NCBI GenBank assembly: GCA_016212665.1
Contig: JACREZ010000039.1
Span: forward strand, 27,852 to 91,851
Length of the DNA: 64,000 bases
Source: Ignavibacteriota bacterium
GTDB taxonomy: Bacteria; Bacteroidota; Ignavibacteria; UBA10030; SZUA-254
Direction of reading: 5' to 3'
In this document: positions 54,814 to 63,129 of the stretch, one piece after another
Numbering within the stretch: the stretch's first letter is position 1
Layout of the letters: each line of letters begins with the position of its first letter
The notes under the pieces: generated by a model
What the model was told of the DNA's origin: nothing
What the model saw: only the letters and a program-made list of their open reading frames with translations
Databases searched by the model: none
Position numbers and translations under genes: made by a program

Positions 54814-55172
54814 GCCGACTCCTCGATTGCGTCATTCAGTTCGATGTCAACAAGTTGTAATTCTGTTCCTGCAATGACGTTGATATCACTCGCTCCGCAT
54901 TGTTGACAGAGAAACATTCCTGATTCTGAAATTGAGTCTGTGTTACACGTATTGCAATGAAGTTGAAGCGGAATACGTTCGATGGAAAGTGTGGCAGAGT
55001 GGAGAGGAGATTCAGCCGTTATCGCGTTGAAACAAAATTCAAGAGATTCCGGAACAATGCCTGCCGCATCGCCAATCCGCAAATGAATGAGCAAAGCGTT
55101 TCGCATCTGTTCTTCAGAAAGTTGGTGTTGAATGATGCTGAGAATATTTTGAGCGACAGACATTTCGTGCAT
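54810..55172 (-). CDS. hypA: hydrogenase nickel metallochaperone HypA
   Basis: A 120-residue HypA of normal length. The nickel site at the N-terminus is intact (MHEMS, His2). The structural zinc site has Cys73, Cys76, Cys89 and Cys92 (HCNTCNTD, FLCQQCG). It hands nickel to the hydrogenase large subunit together with HypB, whose gene overlaps by four bases. It is the first gene of the minus-strand hyp row. A -24/-12 candidate ends 19 bases upstream, which would leave a leader of only about eight bases. No clear Shine-Dalgarno sequence is seen. Confidence 0.94.
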   Translation of the reverse strand: MHEMSVAQNILSIIQHQLSEEQMRNALLIHLRIGDAAGIVPESLEFCFNAITAESPLHSATLSIERIPLQLHCNTCNTDSISESGMFLCQQCGASDINVIAGTELQLVDIELNDAIEESA

Positions 55173-55190
55173 AAATCCATTTTGAGTTGA

Positions 55191-55206
55191 GCAAGAAGTG
55201 AGCCAG
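55191..55206 (-). promoter_or_regulatory. candidate sigma-54 (-24/-12) promoter of the hyp genes
   Basis: On the minus strand CTGGCTCACTTCTTGCT (from 55206) has the invariant GG (55204-55203) and GC (55192-55191) at exact spacing, YTGGC and TTGCW matches, and two mismatches in the ACG part. The start of transcription would be near 55180, a very short leader. The hyp operon of E. coli is also sigma-54 dependent, which makes the site plausible. Confidence 0.42.
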
Positions 55207-55321
55207 CAAAACAGTCCGAAAGTTTGTGTTACCCTTGTAAACGTGTCAGGATGCTCCAGAATTTTTCAGGCTTTTAAAAGATATTCAGGGTCTTTCTCAC
55301 TGTTGAGAAGTTCAGTAAAAT

Positions 55322-55360
55322 AAAACAAAAAAGGGACAGGTTTTGAGAAAAACCTGTCCC
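55322..55360 (-). terminator. rho-independent terminator for the MqsA-like gene
   Basis: GGGACAGGTTTT (55333) pairs with AAAACCTGTCCC (through 55360) around a short loop. On the minus strand it is followed by a T-rich run (A's at 55322-55332), so it ends transcripts that come from 55584. The rest of 55207-55480 shows no gene. Confidence 0.75.
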
Positions 55361-55479
55361 TGCAAGAAGAGAAAAAATGAAGTTATTTGGTTGTCATTTT
55401 CAACAAATCTTCTACCATATCCCGATGAACCATAAAGCCAAGCATCTTCAACTTTGCATAGTATTCATGATAAAAATGG

Positions 55480-55608
55480 TTTTACGGTTAGCCGTGGCTA
55501 CGCGATATTTTTTAGTTACTTGTTAAATAGTTATTGGTTAATTGGTTTTTGGTTTTCGTTTTAGAAATCAGGTTATCTAAAATTCACGCCACGGCTACAG
55601 CCGTAAAA
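55480..55608. repeat. inverted-repeat-bounded element overlapping the 3' end of the MqsA-like gene
   Basis: TTTTACGGTTAGCCGTGGC (55480-55498) and, inverted, the stretch at 55588-55608 (GCCACGGCTACAGCCGTAAA and one more A) bound about 90 bases of low-complexity GTTA/GGTT text with a rough 7-8-base period. The right arm encodes the last seven residues (TAVAVA region) of the MqsA-like protein, so the element seems to have replaced the gene's original end. Confidence 0.55.
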
Positions 55609-55823
55609 TCGAGCACTTCGACTTGCTTCATAGCAGTGCGCGCGTCTCGTGTTATTTCTTCTAATTGGGTCGAGGTGTTGTTATCAATCCATTCTTCACC
55701 ACATTGCGAGCAAACTAAGGCGGGGACATTACGCACTACAATCACACCAGTTGTGTAATCTACTGTGAAGGTGGTATTCCCCTTTTCTTTTGTTCCTCCA
55801 CATAGCGGACATCTGTTGTTCAT
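55584..55823 (-). CDS. MqsA/YgiT-type zinc-finger protein (antitoxin-like)
   Basis: A 79-residue protein with the N-terminal zinc domain of MqsA/YgiT antitoxins: Cys5, Cys8 (RCPLCGG) and Cys38, Cys41 (LVCSQCGEEW), with the intervening TTFTVDYTTGVIVVRNVPA. Such genes normally follow a small toxin gene of the DUF4258/MqsR-like type. Here no toxin frame is visible upstream (55824-56024), so it may be an orphan. ATG 55823 gives the family N-terminus; longer starts do not. Its last residues come from the inverted repeat at 55588-55608. There is no C-terminal HTH domain, so DNA binding is not expected. A terminator stands at 55322-55360. Confidence 0.8.
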   Translation of the reverse strand: MNNRCPLCGGTKEKGNTTFTVDYTTGVIVVRNVPALVCSQCGEEWIDNNTSTQLEEITRDARTAMKQVEVLDFTAVAVA

Positions 55824-56024
55824 AATTTTGTTCAAACTTACGAAATAGATTCCACTACTCAAAAACCTTCGGGCAGTTTTTGTTTGTGGAATCCGGTCTT
55901 ACAAACTGATTCCACAGAATAATGATTGTTGTGAATGGTAACAGAGGAATCCTGACTATTGAACAAAACCCCGACATCGGAAAACCTTGTGATTCACTCC
56001 TCAAATTGGTATATTTTTTCCGAA

Positions 56025-57740
56025 ATGAATCACAAAAACATGTTCAAACACATCACACAATGGAGTTTCATTATCCTCGTTGCGTTTGCAATCGCGGGAT
56101 GCTCCTCCTCTCAACAAACTCAGGAAGATACGGAACGAAAAACGGAACTGCGGGACGCCGCGCTTGAACGGTATCTCAACGGTCAACTGCTCGACCAGCG
56201 GGAAGAATACGCAGCCGCAATTTTGGAGTATCAGGACGCTCTCCGCTTTTTTGAAGAGCCGGCAATTTACTTCGCGCTTGCAAAAGATTATGCTTTACTC
56301 GGCAAGCACGAGCAGGCGCTCGAAGCCGCACACAATGCAGTCCGGTTGGAGCCGAAGAATATCGAGTACCGCGAAATACTTGCAGAAATTTACATGGATG
56401 TTTCACAGTTGAATGAGGCAGCAAAACAAATCGAAACCATTATTCAGCAAGATTCTACACGGAAAAAATCGTGGTACAATTATGCTCAAGTGATGTTATA
56501 CATTGCGCCATTGAAATCTCTGGAAGTGTGCGAGCAGATTTTGGAACGTTTCGGACCGGACGACCATATCTATATTCAAATGGTGCAGTTGTACAGTGCG
56601 CTCGGGAATCTCCCCAAAGCGGCAGAGGCGATGAAAGGAATGTTGGCGCTCAATCATGCAAATTTTGAAATAAAAAAATCGCTCGGCGATTTGTACATGG
56701 AGATGGACAGCGTAGATGCCGCGCTGAGTTTGTTTGATGAACTTGTCGAACTTCATCCGGAAAATGTCGTGTTGCGCGCTTCCATTGCGCACGCGTATCT
56801 CGTGAAGCGCGATTATGCAAAAGCGCAGGAACAGTTCGATTCCCTCATCACCCGTGATACGCTTTCAATTGATGACCAACTTGAATTCGGAAAAGTGTTC
56901 ATCACGTTTGTCGAGCGCGATTCTGTCGTCATTCCTTTGGCGGAAGAAATGTTTCAGGGAATGTTGAAACAGTACCCGGACGATTGGCGACCGTATTGGT
57001 TTCTCGGAGCGATTGCCAATGTGAAACGGGAAGATTCGATATCGGTTGTCTATTTCAAAAAAGTAACTGAATTGGCAAAGTGGAATGCCGACGGTTGGGT
57101 TGGCGTTGCCTCCGTGTGGTTTGATAAAGGAGAATTGCAAAAAGCGCTCGATGTTTTGGAAGAAGCGAAGAAGAATGTCAAGGAAGAATTCCGTGTTGAG
57201 TTTATTTACGGATTGACATTACAGCGATTGAAACGTCCGACCGATGCCGCGCTTGCTCTCGAACGCGCCATCGCCATCAATCCGAAAAATGCCGATGCAT
57301 TAAGCGCGCTCGGACTTGTGTATGATGAACTGAAACGCCATCCCGATTCCGACACGATGTACGAACGGGCGTTGCGACTCAGTCCCAATAATTCTCTTGT
57401 GCTGAATAATTACGGTTACAGTCTTGCCGACCGTAACGAACAGTTGGAGCGCGCTGAAACGATGTTGAAAAAAGCGCTCGAACAACAACCGAATAACCAG
57501 TCGTATCTCGATAGCATGGGATGGATTTATTTCCGTCTCGGAAATTATGAAGAAGCCGAGCGATACATCAAAAAAGCGATTGACCTTGGAACCAACAGCG
57601 CAGTCGTCTTCGAGCATTTGGGCGATGTCTATGCAAAGATGAATCAAAAAGAAAAAGCGCAGGAGTATTGGAAGAAAGCGCTCGACCTCGACAGCAACAA
57701 TCAGGTGTTGAAGGACAAAATTCAGAGGGGAGAATTGTGA
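56025..57740 (+). CDS. TPR-repeat lipoprotein
   Basis: A 571-residue protein with a lipoprotein signal (FAIAGCSSS) and a chain of tetratricopeptide repeats from about residue 35 to the end, for example AIYFALAKDYALLGKHEQAL and SYLDSMGWIYFRLGNYEEAE. It should be lipid-anchored and bind protein partners in the envelope. ATG 56025 precedes the hydrophobic signal; an earlier TTG at 55959 would add 22 hydrophilic residues and is rejected. In Bacteroidota/Chlorobi this gene type is often followed, as here, by a DUF4292 lipoprotein and an EnvC-like protein. The stop overlaps the next start (GTGA). Confidence 0.9.
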   Translation: MNHKNMFKHITQWSFIILVAFAIAGCSSSQQTQEDTERKTELRDAALERYLNGQLLDQREEYAAAILEYQDALRFFEEPAIYFALAKDYALLGKHEQALEAAHNAVRLEPKNIEYREILAEIYMDVSQLNEAAKQIETIIQQDSTRKKSWYNYAQVMLYIAPLKSLEVCEQILERFGPDDHIYIQMVQLYSALGNLPKAAEAMKGMLALNHANFEIKKSLGDLYMEMDSVDAALSLFDELVELHPENVVLRASIAHAYLVKRDYAKAQEQFDSLITRDTLSIDDQLEFGKVFITFVERDSVVIPLAEEMFQGMLKQYPDDWRPYWFLGAIANVKREDSISVVYFKKVTELAKWNADGWVGVASVWFDKGELQKALDVLEEAKKNVKEEFRVEFIYGLTLQRLKRPTDAALALERAIAINPKNADALSALGLVYDELKRHPDSDTMYERALRLSPNNSLVLNNYGYSLADRNEQLERAETMLKKALEQQPNNQSYLDSMGWIYFRLGNYEEAERYIKKAIDLGTNSAVVFEHLGDVYAKMNQKEKAQEYWKKALDLDSNNQVLKDKIQRGEL

Positions 57741-58504
57741 GGCTGTTCCGATGGATTCTCCTGTGTAATTTTTCTTTCGTTTTGTTTCAGTGTGCGCCGC
57801 GTCCCGTCATGAAAGAGACAACAAGTCAGCCGATAACCGCTGAGGAAGTGTTTCAGCGTGTCATTGAACGAAACAATTCGGTTCGCACGTTGCAATCGAG
57901 CGGCAACATTTCAGTTGACAGTCCCGAACTTTCCAACAGCGGAGCGTTTCAACTTTCACTGAAGAAGCCCGATTCGCTGTTGCTTGAGATTCGGGGACCG
58001 TTCGGGATTCATGTCGGAACACTTTCACTCACGAAAACTTTTTTTCAATTTTACAGCGCATTGGAGAATCAGGCAGTTGTCGGCTCGCCCGATTCCTCTT
58101 CATTACTTTCGATTCTTCATGTCGCTCTTCCGGTCGAACAGATTCTCGATGCGTTCACCGGCGCATTTCCCATCATTACTGATTCAATGATTCGCTTTTC
58201 CAAAACCGAAGAAGAATATCTGATGGCATTTTATCGAAATGGAAAAACAATCGAGTATAGGATTGATGCAGAAACATTTATCATCACAGATTATTTGGTG
58301 AAGGATAGTGAGGATAAAGTGCTGTACAAAGCGGAAGCATCGCGCATCACGGCGGGAAGTGATGTCTCCACGCCGTCTGTTCTGAAAATATCTTTTCCCG
58401 ATGACGGACGAAGTATTTCGCTTGTCTATAGAAAAGTAGAAATCAATGAAGAGGTGGATTGTTCGTTCACGCTCCCTGAACATGTGAAGGTAATTCGGAA
58501 GTGA
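57737..58504 (+). CDS. DUF4292 (LolB-like) lipoprotein
   Basis: A 255-residue lipoprotein that starts with GTG, overlapping the stop of the TPR gene (GTGA). The signal peptide ends in VLFQC (Cys19). The body fits the LolB/DUF4292 fold: AFQLSLKKPDSLLLEIRGPF, then LVYRKVEINEEVDCSFTLPE near the end. LolB inserts lipoproteins in the outer membrane of proteobacteria; for DUF4292 the role in Bacteroidota is only inferred. A longer in-frame start inside the TPR gene exists but would bury the signal peptide and is rejected. Confidence 0.85.
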   Translation: MRLFRWILLCNFSFVLFQCAPRPVMKETTSQPITAEEVFQRVIERNNSVRTLQSSGNISVDSPELSNSGAFQLSLKKPDSLLLEIRGPFGIHVGTLSLTKTFFQFYSALENQAVVGSPDSSSLLSILHVALPVEQILDAFTGAFPIITDSMIRFSKTEEEYLMAFYRNGKTIEYRIDAETFIITDYLVKDSEDKVLYKAEASRITAGSDVSTPSVLKISFPDDGRSISLVYRKVEINEEVDCSFTLPEHVKVIRK

Positions 58505-59712
58505 AGTCTTATTCATTGTTCGTTGTTTTGATGTTGATGGTTGTCTGTTTCGCATCAGCGCAGACCGACATTCAATCCAGTCAATCCGACCTGAACAAAC
58601 TCCGTCGGGAAATAGAACAAATCGAAAAGAAAATTCAGGAGAAGGAGAAGAAAGAAAAGGCAACACTTGACCTTCTCGACCAGTATGACAGGCAGGCGAA
58701 TCTCATCAGAAAACTCATCAAAGCGCTGCACAAAAAAGAACGTGATTTGGAAAACGACATTGAAGCAACACGCCGCTCGATTCGTTCTTTGACGAAGCAA
58801 CTCACCTCACTCAAACAGCAATACGCAAAGTATGTTACGCGGCTCTACAAGTATGGACGTTCGCACGATTTGGAGTTACTGCTCGCCTCGAAGTCGTTCA
58901 ACCAATCGCTTATCCGTTCGGAATATTTGAGGAGATTTTCTGAACAAAGGAAAAAAGATTTGAGTAACATTGTCCTTCAGCGGGATGAAATCGAAAAAGA
59001 AAATATCAAACTCAATCAGCAACTCGACGAGCAACAGGATTTCATCAAACAAAAAAAGAAAGAGGAGAACACCTTAGCCGATAACGTGAAGAAGCGGCGT
59101 AAGGCGCTTGCGCAGGTGCGGAAGGATAAGAACAATCTCCAGAAGGATGCAAACCGGATTACCGCCGATGCAAAGAAACTTGAACAACTCATTGCAAAAT
59201 TAATTGAAGCGGAGCGGGTAAGGAAACTGCGCGAAGAAGAACTTGCCAAGGCGAACAAACAGCCACCGCCGGTTCCTTCGACGACGGGGAAATCATTCGT
59301 CAATCTTCGCCGTGCGTTGCCGTGGCCCGTTGCAAGCGGAAAAATTATCGGACGGTTCGGCAATCAGCAGAACAAACAACTCGGAACGGTAACGCAAAAT
59401 ACCGGCATTGACGTTGCGGTTCCCGTTGGTACGCAGGTAACGTCGGTTGCGGCGGGAGAAGTGTCGCTTATCTCATGGCTTCCGTCGTTCGGCAATCTCG
59501 TCATCGTTGACCACTCGGATGGTTTCCGAACTGTGTATGCGCATCTCTCGGAAATCTCCGTGAACGAAGGAGAAAAAGTTCAGCAGAAAAGTTTGCTCGG
59601 ACGAAGCGGCGAATCGGTTGAAGGCGCGGTGTTGCATTTCGAGGTGTGGAAAGACCGGGAAAAACAAAATCCTGAGCAGTGGCTCAATCCCCGCGGGTTA
59701 AACACACGGTAA
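58501..59712 (+). CDS. EnvC-like murein hydrolase activator (degenerate LytM/M23 domain)
   Basis: A 403-residue secreted protein starting with GTG and overlapping the upstream stop (GTGA). A signal peptide (about 1-20) precedes a long coiled coil (about 25-250, rich in Lys, Glu and Gln) and a C-terminal LytM/M23 domain (about 300-400: GIDVAVPVGTQVTSVAAGEV, HSDGFRTVYAHLSE, LHFEVW). The zinc ligand His expected before GID is Asn (NTGIDV), and the first His of the HLH motif is Val. The domain therefore lacks two ligands and is probably not an active peptidase. This is the EnvC pattern, in which the protein switches on cell-separation amidases. Confidence 0.9.
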   Translation: MKSYSLFVVLMLMVVCFASAQTDIQSSQSDLNKLRREIEQIEKKIQEKEKKEKATLDLLDQYDRQANLIRKLIKALHKKERDLENDIEATRRSIRSLTKQLTSLKQQYAKYVTRLYKYGRSHDLELLLASKSFNQSLIRSEYLRRFSEQRKKDLSNIVLQRDEIEKENIKLNQQLDEQQDFIKQKKKEENTLADNVKKRRKALAQVRKDKNNLQKDANRITADAKKLEQLIAKLIEAERVRKLREEELAKANKQPPPVPSTTGKSFVNLRRALPWPVASGKIIGRFGNQQNKQLGTVTQNTGIDVAVPVGTQVTSVAAGEVSLISWLPSFGNLVIVDHSDGFRTVYAHLSEISVNEGEKVQQKSLLGRSGESVEGAVLHFEVWKDREKQNPEQWLNPRGLNTR

Positions 59713-59760
59713 TGAAATGCGCGATACGATTGAAAACGGACAGAATGTTCTTCACCGCAT

Positions 59761-59881
59761 CACCGTGAACGGTGACGCTACGGAGTTCAAGTCGGATGAA
59801 TCCGACTCCCGTTTGTGCACAAACATTCTTCAAGAATGTTTGAATAATTTTAGCATTGTCGTTTACGGCAATGCGCCGTAG
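59761..59881. repeat. five-hairpin palindromic element bounded by CTACGG/CCGTAG
   Basis: In order: CACCGTGAACGGTG (59761), AGTCGGATGAATCCGACT (59790-59807), GTTTGTGCACAAAC (59811), a perfect 21-base palindrome at 59821-59841 centred on CTTCAAG, and GCATTG/CAATGC with an inner CGT/ACG (59853-59874). CTACGG (59778) and CCGTAG (59876) bound the last four. It fills most of the gap before the CHASE2 gene, whose ATG follows nine bases later without a ribosome-binding site. Confidence 0.7.
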
Positions 59882-59890
59882 TCATTAAGC

Positions 59891-62485
59891 ATGAAACAAT
59901 TTCTCTCCAAACATTACTTTGTCGGCACAGCAGCGGTTGTTGTTGCAATTCTCCTCTCGCTTCTCGCGTACGATATTTTCTCCGGGGCGAACAGCGCGCT
60001 TCTCCGGCAATTCTACCGGGTGCGAGGCGAACAACCGCTCGATTCTTCCATCGTGATTGTCTATTTCGGAAACGAAGATATTGCCGCACTCGGCGGGTAT
60101 CCGTTGAAACGAAATTATTATGCACTCCTTGTCTCTGCGTTGCATGAAGCAGGCGTAAGCGCAATTGGCTTTGACATCGCGTTCACCAATCCCGACAGAG
60201 AACATCCTGAATTCGATAACGTGTTTGCAACGGTAGTGAAATCATCGGGCAATGTTGTGATGAGCGGATATTTTGCTTCGCTGGAGAAGGGTGAATCGGG
60301 TTCTCCTTCGTTCCCTGTCGGTTCGCAACCGGAGTTGCCATTTCACGAACTGCGGTCAAGCGCCGCTTCGATTGCACACACGAATCTCAATGAACAACTC
60401 TCGGTTCCGTTGTTTGTGAAGAACGGAACGGAAATGGTTCCCGCGTTGTCGCTTGAACTTCTTCGGCTCGGTTTGAAATTGAACAAAGAAGATATTTCCA
60501 TTCAGGGAAATTCGGTTTCTTTATTGATGAAAGGAACAACCCGGACCGCTTCCTGTACCGATGAAGGCGAAGCGCTTCTGAATTTTTCCGGCGGGACAAG
60601 TTCGCTTCATACAATTTCCGCATTGAGATTTTTACAGGAGTTCGATGAATGGAAAACTGCAAGCGCGCAAACGAAAACGCCGCATCCGTTGCACGGGAAA
60701 ATCGTACTTGTCGGAATCATTGCCGAAGGAAAAAGTACGTTTGTTCAAACACCGTTTGAACATCAATTTCCTTCCATCGGCATACACGCAATCGTGATGG
60801 ACAATCTTCTGAAAGGAACGACGCCGACACAAGCATCGGCAACGGTCGAAATGTTTGTTGCACTCACTGCCGGATTACTCGCCGTGTGGTTCTTGAGAAA
60901 AAATCTTTTGTTCGGCCTGGCAGGTGTTGCGCTCCTTGTTGTTGCTGTCATCATTCTTGGGTACGCGTTGTTTGTTCTCAGTTCAACCATTCTCCCCGTT
61001 GCGGTTACGCTGTTCATGCTAATCTTCGTTTCTGTCGGATTGATACTTCACAAGCAGTTGCAGGTGCAATCGAAACTTTCCATCATCGAAATTGAGCAGG
61101 GAAATGCCGAACGAATCTTGCGGGAAAAAGAAGAGCATCTGCAAAAACTTGAACAGCAATTACAGTCGTCAATACAACAGCGAACGCAACAACCGAGCGT
61201 TGAGTTGCTTCAGGAAATCAACAAGTACAAGCAGGAAATCGGGAAACTGCAATCGCAGGTTGAAGATTTAAAACCGACACAACTTCCGGTTGTGCAGTCG
61301 CAAATGACAGCAGAAAATTTCCACGGCATTGTCTATCAATCATCCGGCGCGATGGCGGATGTGGTGAACTTCATGAAGAAAATTGCTGCCACCGATGCCT
61401 CCGTGCTGATACTCGGCGAGAGCGGAACGGGAAAAGAGATGGCGGCGAGGGCGATTCATCTTGCAAGCAACAGGAATGAGAAACAGTTCGTTGCAGTCAA
61501 TTGCGGCGCGCTGACGGAGACGCTCCTCGAAAGCGAATTGTTCGGACACGAGAAAGGCGCGTTCACCGGTGCAATAAAAGAACGAGCCGGACGTTTTGAA
61601 CTTGCCAACGAAGGAACAATCTTCCTCGATGAGATTGCCGAGACAAGCGAAGCGTTTCAGGTGAAACTGCTTCGTGTGTTGCAGGAAGGAACGTTCGAAC
61701 GAGTCGGCGGAACGCAAACACGGAACGTGAATGTGCGAGTCATCGCCGCAACGAACCGGGACATCAAGCAGGAAGTGAAAGAGAAACGATTCCGCGAAGA
61801 TTTATTTTACCGGCTGAATGTTTTCACCGTAACGCTCCCCGCGTTGAGAGAACGACAGCAGGATATCGCGTTGCTTGTCGAACATTTCCTGAAATCGGAT
61901 GCAACCGAAATGACGCTGAGCGCATCCGTTTCCAAGTTACTTCTTCAGCATGAATGGAAAGGAAATGTCCGGGAACTTCAAAGCGTTATCAAACATGCGA
62001 TTGTCCTCGCGCAGGCGGAAGGGCGTTCGTTTATCAGAATCAAAGACCTGCCGAAAGAATTTGCCGACACAAGTTTTTCCTCACTCGATATTGAAGAGCA
62101 GATTCTCGAACTGCTGAGAAGCAAGCAATTCTCCCGCAGCGCAATTTCCGAAACAGCAGATGAATTAGGAGGAATGAATCGCGGAACGGTTGCCGAGTAT
62201 TTTCGCGGGACCTGCTTCAAAGTATTTTGTGAAAGCGGTTGGAATCTTGATTCCGCTGTCGCCATCATTTCAGGAACGGAAGATACGACAGTTCAGGAGA
62301 AAGTAAGAAAGAAACTTACTGAGTATCTTACTAACGCCATTGAGTTTGTTAATGCTGCAAACACGCTTGAAGAAATCCTTGCTCAATCAAAGCCGAAGTA
62401 CAAAAATCTTCCGCAACGGTATCATCAATTTCTTGATTCGGTGATAATATCAAATCAACAAAAGAAGTGGAATCTTACAGAATAA
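59891..62485 (+). CDS. membrane-bound CHASE2 - sigma-54 activator (AAA+) fusion
   Basis: An 864-residue protein that joins an extracytoplasmic sensor to a sigma-54 activator. A first membrane segment (about 10-30) leads to a CHASE2 domain (about 40-305: [42 protein letters not shown]). Two or three membrane segments (about 310-390) and a coiled coil (about 395-460) follow. The AAA+ domain has Walker A GESGTGKE at 509, the canonical GAFTGA loop at 556, and FLDEIAET. The C-terminus has an HTH-like stretch ([20 protein letters not shown]) and about 100 further residues of unknown type. There is no receiver, so it may sense a periplasmic signal directly and activate transcription from the membrane. 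Confidence 0.88.
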   Translation: MKQFLSKHYFVGTAAVVVAILLSLLAYDIFSGANSALLRQFYRVRGEQPLDSSIVIVYFGNEDIAALGGYPLKRNYYALLVSALHEAGVSAIGFDIAFTNPDREHPEFDNVFATVVKSSGNVVMSGYFASLEKGESGSPSFPVGSQPELPFHELRSSAASIAHTNLNEQLSVPLFVKNGTEMVPALSLELLRLGLKLNKEDISIQGNSVSLLMKGTTRTASCTDEGEALLNFSGGTSSLHTISALRFLQEFDEWKTASAQTKTPHPLHGKIVLVGIIAEGKSTFVQTPFEHQFPSIGIHAIVMDNLLKGTTPTQASATVEMFVALTAGLLAVWFLRKNLLFGLAGVALLVVAVIILGYALFVLSSTILPVAVTLFMLIFVSVGLILHKQLQVQSKLSIIEIEQGNAERILREKEEHLQKLEQQLQSSIQQRTQQPSVELLQEINKYKQEIGKLQSQVEDLKPTQLPVVQSQMTAENFHGIVYQSSGAMADVVNFMKKIAATDASVLILGESGTGKEMAARAIHLASNRNEKQFVAVNCGALTETLLESELFGHEKGAFTGAIKERAGRFELANEGTIFLDEIAETSEAFQVKLLRVLQEGTFERVGGTQTRNVNVRVIAATNRDIKQEVKEKRFREDLFYRLNVFTVTLPALRERQQDIALLVEHFLKSDATEMTLSASVSKLLLQHEWKGNVRELQSVIKHAIVLAQAEGRSFIRIKDLPKEFADTSFSSLDIEEQILELLRSKQFSRSAISETADELGGMNRGTVAEYFRGTCFKVFCESGWNLDSAVAIISGTEDTTVQEKVRKKLTEYLTNAIEFVNAANTLEEILAQSKPKYKNLPQRYHQFLDSVIISNQQKKWNLTE

Positions 62486-62531
62486 GCAGTTCTTGGCTTG
62501 GAATTCTCTTTGAAATTAAGTAGAATTCTCC

Positions 62532-62855
62532 ATGCCTGAGAGAAATTATAGAGTTATCCTCGATGAAGAAAATTCTATCTTTGTTTATTTTGAAACAATA
62601 CAAGGGACATTAACTTCGTTCGTGGTAAAATTTATTACAATCATTGATGATGAGGAAGTGGAAATTCTCCGTTTCGATAGCGCCCACGGTATGCCGCATA
62701 TAGATATTTTAGGACCAGATAGTGAGACCAAGCAGAAGATTTGGTTATCCAGCATGTCGAACGAAGATGCATTGAATTATGCTAAGAAAAATATTAAAGA
62801 ACATTATCAACAATACAGAGAAAGATTCATCCAATGGAAAAAACAAAAGCAATAG
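62532..62855 (+). CDS. small protein of unknown function (DUF7718-like)
   Basis: A 107-residue protein with a beta-rich N-terminal half (RNYRVILDEENSIFVYFE, SFVVKFITIIDDEEVEILRF), a conserved-looking DSAHGMPHIDI and a helical, basic C-terminus (EHYQQYRERFIQWKKQKQ). The pattern resembles small proteins found in pairs in accessory regions (DUF7718). No function is known to me. A second small gene overlaps its end by 22 bases, so the two form a unit. Base composition is more A+T-rich than in the neighbouring genes. Confidence 0.6.
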   Translation: MPERNYRVILDEENSIFVYFETIQGTLTSFVVKFITIIDDEEVEILRFDSAHGMPHIDILGPDSETKQKIWLSSMSNEDALNYAKKNIKEHYQQYRERFIQWKKQKQ

Positions 62856-63010
62856 TTACAAAAAAAAATAAAGAATTGACAGAGGAACAGCGCATAATCA
62901 ATAGTTTACTTGCCGATGGTGCAATAGAAATTACACCTGAGATGCAGAAACAGGAGCCGTACAAATCCCGCATTGCAAAAATCAAGTACGACTTGGTTCA
63001 TGAGCCATAG
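62834..63010 (+). CDS. 58-residue small protein overlapping the upstream gene
   Basis: The ATG at 62834 starts within the preceding gene in another frame, and the frame runs to TAG at 63008-63010. The protein is basic and helical (MEKTKAIVTKKNKELTEEQR, later LLADGAIEITPEMQKQ, KIKYDLVHEP). The coding overlap, shared strand and small sizes suggest a two-gene cassette, perhaps of toxin-antitoxin type, but no known family is recognised. No gene is seen between 63011 and 63129. Confidence 0.5.
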   Translation: MEKTKAIVTKKNKELTEEQRIINSLLADGAIEITPEMQKQEPYKSRIAKIKYDLVHEP

Positions 63011-63129
63011 CAATTTCTTCTCGTTCATACAGTATGAGGAGCGTGAGAACAAGAACGTAGTAGAACAACGGCTTTGTACACACACCGGGGAGAGCAGGGA
63101 CGGGAACTAAAACTCTAAAACAAACCGAT

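Noticed and set aside
55959..56024. Upstream TTG start for the TPR lipoprotein
   Set aside because: It would place 22 hydrophilic residues before the signal peptide; ATG 56025 fits a lipoprotein.
55824..56024. Toxin gene partner for the MqsA-like protein
   Set aside because: No minus-strand frame of suitable length with toxin-like motifs is visible upstream.
58501..59712. Active M23 endopeptidase
   Set aside because: Two of the expected zinc-binding or catalytic His positions are Asn and Val; the layout fits a non-catalytic EnvC-type activator.
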